Source: Maribacter sp. (GTDB taxonomy: Bacteria; Bacteroidota; Bacteroidia; Flavobacteriales; Flavobacteriaceae). From it: DNA of 16,523 bases. Position 1 is the first letter of the stretch; every line of letters begins with the position of its first letter. Shown piece after piece: positions 8,061-14,301 of this stretch. The notes under the pieces are model-generated. The model searched no databases and was not told the DNA's origin. It was given only the letters and a program-made list of their open reading frames with translations. The translations under genes were made by a program, and so were the position numbers. The stretch lies in assembly GCA_003232155.1 (NCBI GenBank), contig QILY01000069.1:1-16523 (forward strand), in the 5' to 3' direction.

Positions 8061-9200
8061 TCAGTATCCAAAATCAGCCTTCAACGCATCGATCTTCTCC
8101 AATGCCATTTCTTTAGTCAAGAAATCAACCTCATCCATACCAAATGCTTTTTCAAATGTTTTCAATGCTTTTTTAGGCTTACCCATTTGCTCGTAGTATT
8201 CCCCCTCAAAAAAGAAGCCTAACATGGTGTCGGGAAATTCACGCTTACAAAGATCCGAAAGTGGCTTTAAAGATTCAAAATCCTCTTTTTTTCTGCTTGC
8301 AGCATATATGGCCATTATATCGTTTAGATCAACTGTTTTTTTAAAGCCAAAGAGGTCTTCAATACTTTTGTATTTGTTTTCCAAGTAATTGAAAACTGGT
8401 TCTTCAGAAGTCAATATTTGTGTCTTGTACTCTTTCGGACTAATAGGCTTGAACATTCTAAAGATATTGTCAAAAGCTTTGCCAATACCATAGGTGGCTA
8501 TTGATATATGATCGGCATCTGGGTATTCGTCAAAAAAGTAGTGCAATGATTCTTTGTCAATTGCTTTGATAGCCTTGTTCATTTCTAATATTCTAGAGGT
8601 ATTTTCGCTTTTTTCGCCTTCTAGTATCAATTGATAGAATATCTGTTTGTCAAAATCCCCTAATCGAGAAGGTACTCTTGTTTCCATTTCAGGAGCCAAG
8701 GTTGGTGAGATATTGATGTAAGCATTAAAACGTGAATTTTCTTTAAAAAGCCAATAGTTCTGAAAATTTGCTGTAATATCATAACCCACGACCATTTTGA
8801 AAGGAGCCGTACTATAATTCAAATCTAAATAAGGTATGAGTTCTATCCCTATAAATTCAAAGAACTTTTTTGCTTTTTCATCGGGCAGTCCATTTTCTTC
8901 CCAAGCACAATCATCTAATCGAATACTTTCTTTACTTTGGTTTATCCCTACAACTATCATTTGGGGCATTCCGTGAAACCTACTATAAAATTTAGAATTG
9001 GCGACCACTTGATCAAAGAGGTAGTCACCGTCTAGTACAACAACTAATGGATATTTCTTTTCTTCATTATAATCTTCAGGAAAATAATACTGAACATCCC
9101 TACGTTCTTGAAGCTTGAAAGATTCAAAGATTTCTTGGGTCACTTGTGCGTTAAGGCCTAAACATAATAGAATTGTGAAAATAGTAAGTAAACGTTGCAT
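8061..9200 (-). CDS. Esterase-fold (alpha/beta hydrolase) secreted protein, probably inactive
   Basis: The 379 residues begin with a signal peptide (MQRLLTIFTILLCLGLNA, then QVTQ). A domain related to the putative-esterase (enterochelin esterase-like) family covers about residues 20-250: YPLVVVLDGDYLFD, MIVVGINQ, and then the strand and turn where the nucleophile should be. In active relatives this turn is G-x-S-x-G; here it is G139-Y-D141-I-T143, so both the Ser and the second Gly are absent. A His in the usual C-terminal position is kept (H231 in DADHISIATYG). Residues about 330-379 form a helical, TPR-like tail (YEQMGKPKKALKTFEKAF). It starts 27 bases after the flippase gene and is likely the last gene of the panC operon. 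The fold assignment is good; loss of hydrolase activity is inferred. Confidence 0.8.
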   Translation of the reverse strand: MQRLLTIFTILLCLGLNAQVTQEIFESFKLQERRDVQYYFPEDYNEEKKYPLVVVLDGDYLFDQVVANSKFYSRFHGMPQMIVVGINQSKESIRLDDCAWEENGLPDEKAKKFFEFIGIELIPYLDLNYSTAPFKMVVGYDITANFQNYWLFKENSRFNAYINISPTLAPEMETRVPSRLGDFDKQIFYQLILEGEKSENTSRILEMNKAIKAIDKESLHYFFDEYPDADHISIATYGIGKAFDNIFRMFKPISPKEYKTQILTSEEPVFNYLENKYKSIEDLFGFKKTVDLNDIMAIYAASRKKEDFESLKPLSDLCKREFPDTMLGFFFEGEYYEQMGKPKKALKTFEKAFGMDEVDFLTKEMALEKIDALKADFGY

Positions 9201-9214
9201 GGTATATTGTTTGA

Positions 9215-9233
9215 CGATAAGATAACCTTATCG
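9215..9233. other. Small hairpin overlapping the flippase stop codon
   Basis: CGATAAG and CTTATCG form a perfect 7-base stem around a 5-base loop, spanning the flippase stop codon and the gap before the esterase-like gene. No T-run follows in the direction of transcription, so it is not a typical terminator. It might modulate expression or mRNA stability of the downstream gene. Confidence 0.3.
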
Positions 9234-10193
9234 ATTTCTGTTCAATAACGGTAATAACAGAAAAGATATTGCGCCGAAAACCACGAGCATTAAAGTTTGC
9301 GCAATCCACATAATCCAACCATAGGCATCACCAGAAACCTCACTAATGCCATATAATACAAGAATTTTACTCACTACAATAGGAAAAAGACCAAGGCCGC
9401 CATTTGTAGCGCTCATAGCGAAAGCCCCAGCAATAAAGGCCACAAGAATTTGGCTTACAGAAAGGTCAATGGTTTCAATAACGGTAAATTTTATGGTCCA
9501 GAACATAGCAATATAAGCAACCCATATAAAGAATGTATGAAAAATAAAGGCCCATTTGCGCTTCATTTTAAAAATACTGAGCACCCCTTCTTGTATTCCT
9601 TTTAAGAACGTTTTAATTTTTACGGCAAATTTAGAAGTAGATCTTTTAATGATTCTTATAGCAATAAAAAGGCCTATAATGCCTATTGCAAGAATACCTA
9701 TGGAACCTACCAAGCCAATTCCGTTTTCTTCTAAAATCCCAAGTATAATATCCGTTTGTAAAACAAGTGCTGCCATAATTACAATTAGCAGCATTAACAC
9801 ATCTATGATGCGTTCTGCAACTATGGTGCCCAGGCCTTTTTCAAAAGGAACATTTTCATACGTGGCCAATGCAGTAGGGCGTAATACCTCTCCGGATCTA
9901 ATAATAAGGGCATTGGCAAAATAGGATAAAAATATAATCATAACATTGTTTCGTATTTTGGGCCTGTACCCTAGAGGTTCTAGCAAGTAATTCCAGCGTA
10001 TAGCTCTTGATATATGACTTAAAACACCAATACATACTGATAAACTTACCCAGAACACATCAGCTTCTTTAATATACCTTAGTATTTCTGACCGGTCTTC
10101 TACAGAGGTAGAATTATAGGAGTACCAAACCAAAAAAACTCCCAAGGCTATTGGGAGTGTGGTTTTTAGTATTTTTTTTACTGAGTTGTTCAA
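9228..10193 (-). CDS. Flippase-like integral membrane protein (LPG synthase TM-type, UPF0104)
   Basis: This 321-residue protein has about eight predicted transmembrane helices, near residues 9-27, 46-66, 84-104, 125-148, 160-182, 215-235, 245-272 and 290-316. Its sequence pattern matches the membrane part of lysylphosphatidylglycerol synthetase (PF03706): SRAIRWNYLLEPLGY, FANALIIRSGEVLRP, VAERIIDVL, and ATNGGLGLFP. The soluble lysyl-transferase domain of MprF is absent, so it belongs to the flippase-only group; a lipid substrate is inferred. The start appears to be TTG at 10193, two bases after the panD stop. The only in-frame alternatives before an upstream stop are non-ATG codons, so translation coupled to panD is likely. 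Confidence 0.85.
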   Translation of the reverse strand: MNNSVKKILKTTLPIALGVFLVWYSYNSTSVEDRSEILRYIKEADVFWVSLSVCIGVLSHISRAIRWNYLLEPLGYRPKIRNNVMIIFLSYFANALIIRSGEVLRPTALATYENVPFEKGLGTIVAERIIDVLMLLIVIMAALVLQTDIILGILEENGIGLVGSIGILAIGIIGLFIAIRIIKRSTSKFAVKIKTFLKGIQEGVLSIFKMKRKWAFIFHTFFIWVAYIAMFWTIKFTVIETIDLSVSQILVAFIAGAFAMSATNGGLGLFPIVVSKILVLYGISEVSGDAYGWIMWIAQTLMLVVFGAISFLLLPLLNRNR

Positions 10194-10195
10194 AA

Positions 10196-10546
10196 TTAGT
10201 TGAGCAAATTATTCTCTTCATTAGGAAACACCAATGCTGGATTGAAAGTTTTGGCTTCTTCAATATCCATCAAGCCATAGGTAATCAATATAAGTACGTC
10301 GCCAACCGCTACTTTTCTTGATGCGGCACCATTTAAGGTAATCTCACCACTACCACGAGGGCCAGGTATAGCATAAGTTTCTAATCGCTCCCCATTATTG
10401 TTGTTTACGATTTGTACTTTTTCCCCTTGAATGATATTGGCGGCATTCATCAAATCTTCATCAATAGTAATACTACCTATATAATTAAGGTCTGCGCCTG
10501 TTACTTTTACGCGGTGAATTTTAGATTTTACTACTTCTACTTGCAT
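10196..10546 (-). CDS. panD: Aspartate 1-decarboxylase
   Basis: PanD converts L-aspartate to beta-alanine for pantothenate and coenzyme A synthesis. It is made as a proenzyme that cleaves itself to form a pyruvoyl cofactor. The cleavage site is clear: LNYIGSITID, with Gly24-Ser25, where Ser25 becomes the pyruvoyl group. Other family marks are the N-terminal KSKIHRVKVTGADL, the NGERLETYAIPGPRGSGEI stretch (the Tyr and Arg region of the active site) and LNGAA (residues 73-77). At 116 residues the length is normal. It lies 13 bases after panC and 2 bases before the flippase gene, which indicates one operon. No separate PanM/PanZ maturation factor is visible in the window. Confidence 0.97.
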   Translation of the reverse strand: MQVEVVKSKIHRVKVTGADLNYIGSITIDEDLMNAANIIQGEKVQIVNNNNGERLETYAIPGPRGSGEITLNGAASRKVAVGDVLILITYGLMDIEEAKTFNPALVFPNEENNLLN

Positions 10547-10559
10547 AACACAAAGGTAA

Positions 10560-11405
10560 TTAATTAAGGGCTATATTATCTATTAGTCGTATGTCTTCAG
10601 CATAAACCGCAACAAAGGCCCTATATTTTTTGTTTTTTTGTTTTCTTCGGACGGGTTTCAATGTGCTAACGTCAGCAATCTTTATATATTCTAATTGAAA
10701 GATTGGATGTTTTTCGAATTGCGCTTCTACCCATTCTGATATTTGTTTGGCACTTTTCATGCCAAATTTTGTTTTGGCAGTTTGTAATGTTTTATAGATA
10801 AATGCAGCTTCTTCCCTAATAGTTTTAGAAAGTCTTTCATTACGCGAACTCATGGCTAATCCGTTAGGTTCTCTAACAATAGGGCAGCCAATAATTTCAA
10901 CTGGAATGCCTTGCAATGCTACAAGCTTCTTTATAATCTGTAATTGTTGAAAATCTTTTTCGCCAAAATAGGCTTTGTTCGGTTTTATTAAAGTAAGGAA
11001 TGCCTCGATAATAGTGCCTACGCCGTCAAAGTGTCCATCTCTAAATTTCCCTTCCATAACTTTATCCAACCCATCAAAAGCATACACTTTTGATGCGACT
11101 TTCTCAGAATAAATTTCATCTACCGAAGGTGCAAATACTATAATCTTGTCAGAAACTTTCTGTAATAATGTAATATCCCTTTTAAGGCTTTGGGGGTATT
11201 TTTTTAAATCTTCGGTAGTATTGAACTGTGTTGGGTTTACAAAAATGCTTACCACTACTGTTTTATTTTCAAAAATGGCTTTGTTGACCAATGAAATATG
11301 GCCTTTGTGTAGTGCGCCCATAGTGGGCACCAATCCAAGTTCTTTGCCCGTATTGATTGGTGAGAGATGAGTGTTTAACTCTTTTTTAGTTTTGGCCAGC
11401 ACCAT
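10560..11405 (-). CDS. panC: Pantothenate synthetase
   Basis: PanC joins pantoate and beta-alanine with ATP through a pantoyl-adenylate intermediate. The 281 residues show the family signatures in order: VPTMGALHKGH at 26-36 (the ATP-binding HIGH-like motif), VNPTQFN at 57-63, DGHFDGVGT at 124-131, YFGEKDFQQ at 146-154, and the KMSKS-like MSSRN at 185-189. Length is as expected. ATG at 11405 is chosen because it gives a normal short N-terminus before VPTMG. It is the first gene of the panC-panD-flippase-esterase cluster and is divergent from the GlgA-like gene. A TAnnTTTG element precedes it. Having panC directly before panD supplies beta-alanine and its use together; panB is not in the window. 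Confidence 0.97.
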   Translation of the reverse strand: MVLAKTKKELNTHLSPINTGKELGLVPTMGALHKGHISLVNKAIFENKTVVVSIFVNPTQFNTTEDLKKYPQSLKRDITLLQKVSDKIIVFAPSVDEIYSEKVASKVYAFDGLDKVMEGKFRDGHFDGVGTIIEAFLTLIKPNKAYFGEKDFQQLQIIKKLVALQGIPVEIIGCPIVREPNGLAMSSRNERLSKTIREEAAFIYKTLQTAKTKFGMKSAKQISEWVEAQFEKHPIFQLEYIKIADVSTLKPVRRKQKNKKYRAFVAVYAEDIRLIDNIALN

Positions 11406-11427
11406 AAATATTTAATTAAAAGCCCAG

Positions 11428-11435
11428 CAAACTTA
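11428..11435 (-). promoter_or_regulatory. Probable panC promoter -7 element (TAAGTTTG on minus strand)
   Basis: Read on the minus strand this is TAAGTTTG, an exact TAnnTTTG match, 22 bases upstream of the panC ATG. No -33 TTTG is evident. It would drive the panC-panD-flippase-esterase cluster. Confidence 0.5.
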
Positions 11436-11466
11436 CTATAATTACTCCTAATCTACATAATTTTTG

Positions 11467-11474
11467 TAATTTTG
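11467..11474 (+). promoter_or_regulatory. Probable promoter -7 element of the GlgA-like gene (TAATTTTG)
   Basis: TAATTTTG matches TAnnTTTG exactly and lies 36 bases upstream of the ATG at 11511, a normal leader length. With the element at 11428-11435 it makes a compact divergent promoter region of about 105 bases. Confidence 0.5.
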
Positions 11475-11510
11475 CAGCCACGCTCATATTTTAAATAAAA
11501 CACAGTTTTT

Positions 11511-12320
11511 ATGAATGGTAAAAAGATATTGTTTGTATCTTCAGAATTAGTACCCTACCTACCAGAGAATGAAGTTTCCCTAATGTCGTATGAAACCCCG
11601 AAGATGGTCAACAGTAATGGAGGCCAAATTCGAATATTTATGCCTAGGTATGGTAATATTAATGAGCGTCGTCATCAGCTTCATGAAGTAATTCGTTTGT
11701 CGGGTATGAACTTGGTAATTAATGATATGGATATGCCATTGATCATTAAAGTAGCTTCTATTCCAAAAGAACGTATTCAAGTGTATTTTATTGATAATGA
11801 CGAGTATTTCAAAAGAAAATTTACGTTTACCGATGAAAATGGCGATCTTTTTGCAGATAATGATCAACGTGCTATTTTCTTTGCGAAAGGGGTGGTAGAG
11901 ACCGTTAAAAAATTAAATTGGTCACCAGATATTATTCATGTACATGGCTGGTTGGCTTCTTTACTTCCGTTGTACCTCAAGAAGTATTATGCTGATGAAC
12001 CTCTTTTTCATGAAAGTAAGATAGTTACTTCGGTATATAATAAATCATTTAATGGCGAGCTTAACAAAGACATGATTAAAAAGATAAGCTACGATGGTAT
12101 ATCAGAAGATAGTATAGCGCCCCTAGCAACCCCGAATTATAATAATTTGTTAAAAGTAGCGGTAGATTTTTCAGATGCCGTTATTTTAGCTGCGGAAGAA
12201 ATTCCAGAAGATTTGCAAAACCATATTTCCAACCTTGAAAAACCTGTGTTACCGTATGTTTCTTTACAAGAGTTCGAAGAAGCCTACGCAAATTTTTACA
12301 GCACTGAAGTTTTAAAATAA
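11511..12320 (+). CDS. GlgA-like protein, glycosyltransferase family 5 N-terminal domain only
   Basis: This 269-residue protein resembles only the N-terminal Rossmann domain of glycogen/starch synthase. Visible matches are KKILFVSSELVPYL at the start, IRIFMPRYGNI at about 41-50, VYFIDNDEYFKRK, NDQRAIFFAKGVVE at 117-130, and PDIIHVHGWLASLLPLYL at 139-156, which parallels the HAHDWH stretch of GlgA. The ADP-glucose-binding K-T-G-G-L near the N-terminus is not present; that part reads LPENEVSLMSYETP. The second Rossmann domain (about 220 residues) is absent, and the gene ends 5 bases before the next one, so this is not a recent frameshift. Databases commonly label such short bacteroidotal proteins glycogen synthase, but catalytic activity is doubtful. 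A regulatory or sugar-binding role is only a guess. Confidence 0.75.
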   Translation: MNGKKILFVSSELVPYLPENEVSLMSYETPKMVNSNGGQIRIFMPRYGNINERRHQLHEVIRLSGMNLVINDMDMPLIIKVASIPKERIQVYFIDNDEYFKRKFTFTDENGDLFADNDQRAIFFAKGVVETVKKLNWSPDIIHVHGWLASLLPLYLKKYYADEPLFHESKIVTSVYNKSFNGELNKDMIKKISYDGISEDSIAPLATPNYNNLLKVAVDFSDAVILAAEEIPEDLQNHISNLEKPVLPYVSLQEFEEAYANFYSTEVLK

Positions 12321-12325
12321 TCGAA

Positions 12326-14110
12326 ATGAATTTTTTGAATAGATTCAAATTTCCTGCTTTAGCAGGAATTCTACTTGTTCTGGTTTTTGTCTCATGTGAA
12401 GACGAATTAACTACTATTGGTGAAGGTATAGTTGGCGAGGAACCTTTTATCACCGATAATGAAGTATATGATGTAACAGCCATGAATAAAAAAATAGAAG
12501 CTGTGCGGACCAATAAATTGCCAGTATATCAATTAGGCTTATTCAATGATTTGGTTTATGGAAAAACACAAGCTAGTATAACATCGCAATTACAGTTGTC
12601 GACAAATAACCCAGCTTTTGGCAATTTTTCACAACAAAAAGAGGAAGATGAAACGGATGAAGCTACTATTCCAGAGAACGAAACGGTAATCGAAGTGTTT
12701 TTATACATACCTTACTTTAATGATCAGACAGATACTGATCAAGACGGTGTTGTAGATGACCTTGATGGTGCGCCAACGGACCCAACAAATGATGATGATG
12801 GCGATGGAGTGGCTAACAATGTTGAAAATGTAAATAATACCAACCCTTTGGTGCAAGATACTGATGGTGATGGTATAAACGATGATATTGATGAAGATAC
12901 GCTTGGGGATCGCTTTGCTGAAAGATTCAGATTGGATAGTATTTATGGGGATCGTACAATGCCATTTAATTTGAAAGTAGAGCGCTCTACTTTCTTTTTA
13001 CGTGATTTAGACCCTAATTCAGGTTTTCAAGAAGCGCAAGAATATTTTTCGTCACAAGAATTTTCTCCAACTTTTACTGGTGAGGTTTTATTTGATGGTA
13101 ATATTACCATAAGTGATGAAGAAATATTGAATGTTGTTCTAATTGATGATCCTGATACAGATGTGGACGAAGTAGGCACTATATCAAGAAAAAGAGATCC
13201 AGGTATACGAGTACCCTTGGATGCTACTTTCTTTCAACAAAATATTTTAGATAAAGAAGGTGATTCTGAGCTTCTGAGCGTGACTAACTTTAAAGAATTT
13301 TTAAGAGGCATCCATATTTCTATGACACCTACAAGTGAAGAATTGTTGCTTTTATTAGATATTACAAATGCAGATATTGAAATTAGGTATAATCATGATG
13401 TAGTTGATTCTGAGGAAAAAGATGAAAAAGTATTTGTTATAAACTTAGTCACTGGGGGTGGGGTCGGTCTGGTTAATGGCAATGCAGTGAATACTTTTAT
13501 AAATGATGAATATCCTTCAGATATTTTGAACAGATTTGATGAGAATGTTAACCCGTCTAGAATTCATTTGAAAGGCGGTGCAGGGTCATATGCTGAAATA
13601 GAGTTGTTTAATGAAGGGGATATAGCCGAAATCATAGCGAATAACTGGATTATTAATGAGGCGAATCTTGTTTTTTATGTAGATAGAGCGGGTGTAACAG
13701 GCAGTGTTGTTGAGCCCCCACGGTTATATCTTTTTAATGCAGAGACCAATGCTCCACTGTTTAATGTATTAACTGAAAATTCCACCTCAGATACCCCTTT
13801 GGGAATTTATCTTAACTATGATGGGATCTTAGATGATTCTGATGCGAATAATTTAAAATATACAGTCAGGATTACTGAACATATCAACAATATTGTGGTT
13901 CGAGATTCTACAAATGCAAAACTTGGGTTAATGGTAACACCAGATATAAGAATAGGAGGAGCTAACAATGTAATACTTTCAGGAAATATAGAAAATGATA
14001 TTCCTGCCGCACCTGTTTTGACGCCATTGAGTACAGTTCTTCATGGGAGTTCTTCAGAAAATGAGGTTAAAAGATTAAAATTAGAGATTTTTTATACACA
14101 GACCAACTAA
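12326..14110 (+). CDS. DUF4270 outer-membrane lipoprotein with TSP3-like insertion
   Basis: The 594 residues start with a lipoprotein signal (ALAGILLVLVFVSC, lipidated Cys24) followed by EDELTTIGEGIVGEE, a typical DUF4270 N-terminus. The motif LPVYQLGLFNDLVYGKTQAS, which is followed by beta-rich sequence, is also characteristic of the family. An acidic Asp-rich insertion of thrombospondin type 3 character lies at about residues 134-192. The C-terminal two thirds include FFLRDLDPNSGFQEAQEYFS, a stretch around IHLKGGAGSYAEIELF, and the end RLKLEIFYTQTN. It is most likely surface-attached at the outer membrane; the biochemical function is unknown. It begins 5 bases after the GlgA-like stop, so the two are almost certainly co-transcribed, with glmS downstream under a separate promoter. 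Confidence 0.85.
   Translation: MNFLNRFKFPALAGILLVLVFVSCEDELTTIGEGIVGEEPFITDNEVYDVTAMNKKIEAVRTNKLPVYQLGLFNDLVYGKTQASITSQLQLSTNNPAFGNFSQQKEEDETDEATIPENETVIEVFLYIPYFNDQTDTDQDGVVDDLDGAPTDPTNDDDGDGVANNVENVNNTNPLVQDTDGDGINDDIDEDTLGDRFAERFRLDSIYGDRTMPFNLKVERSTFFLRDLDPNSGFQEAQEYFSSQEFSPTFTGEVLFDGNITISDEEILNVVLIDDPDTDVDEVGTISRKRDPGIRVPLDATFFQQNILDKEGDSELLSVTNFKEFLRGIHISMTPTSEELLLLLDITNADIEIRYNHDVVDSEEKDEKVFVINLVTGGGVGLVNGNAVNTFINDEYPSDILNRFDENVNPSRIHLKGGAGSYAEIELFNEGDIAEIIANNWIINEANLVFYVDRAGVTGSVVEPPRLYLFNAETNAPLFNVLTENSTSDTPLGIYLNYDGILDDSDANNLKYTVRITEHINNIVVRDSTNAKLGLMVTPDIRIGGANNVILSGNIENDIPAAPVLTPLSTVLHGSSSENEVKRLKLEIFYTQTN
12725..12901 (+). repeat. Thrombospondin type 3-like calcium-binding repeats within the DUF4270 gene
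   Basis: The encoded segment has three units of the D-x-D-x-D-G type: DTDQDGVVDD, DDDGDGVANN and DTDGDGINDD, with a proline-rich DGAPTDP spacer. Such repeats bind calcium in known thrombospondin and OmpA-like proteins. The DNA shows matching imperfect GATG-rich repetition. Confidence 0.8.
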
Positions 14111-14131
14111 TTTTTCCATAAATATTTAGCA

Positions 14132-14202
14132 TTAGTTAAGTTGTTTTAAATCTTATAGATTTCTAAGGGTAATATCTTGCTATACATATACTACTTAACT
14201 AA
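14132..14202. repeat. Spaced 10-base inverted repeat upstream of glmS
   Basis: TTAGTTAAGT at 14132-14141 is the exact reverse complement of ACTTAACTAA at 14193-14202, with 51 bases between. It lies in the 191-base gap between the DUF4270 gene and glmS. No T-run follows, so it is not an obvious terminator; chance is possible in AT-rich DNA. Confidence 0.3.
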
Positions 14203-14222
14203 ATTGCACGTTCTAAACTATA

Positions 14223-14255
14223 AATTAGAATAAAGTTCAATTCTATATTCTAATT
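14223..14255. promoter_or_regulatory. Operator-like dyad abutting the glmS -7 element
   Basis: AATTAGAATA at 14223-14232 and its exact reverse complement TATTCTAATT at 14246-14255 are spaced by 13 bases. The right arm shares its last base with the -7 element of glmS, placing the dyad where a repressor would block RNA polymerase. No binding protein is known. Confidence 0.35.
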
Positions 14256-14262
14256 ATATTTG
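14255..14262 (+). promoter_or_regulatory. Probable glmS promoter -7 element (TATATTTG)
   Basis: TATATTTG is an exact TAnnTTTG match, 39 bases upstream of the glmS ATG. A -33 TTTG is not evident; the upstream space is occupied by an inverted repeat. Confidence 0.55.
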
Positions 14263-14301
14263 TAAAAGAATATAAACATCCAACCTAATAATAGATAATA
14301 T

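Noticed and set aside
14263..14301. glmS ribozyme or riboswitch upstream of glmS
   Set aside because: Only about 39 bases lie between the -7 element and the ATG, and no GC-rich pseudoknot core is visible; the ribozyme is typical of Firmicutes.
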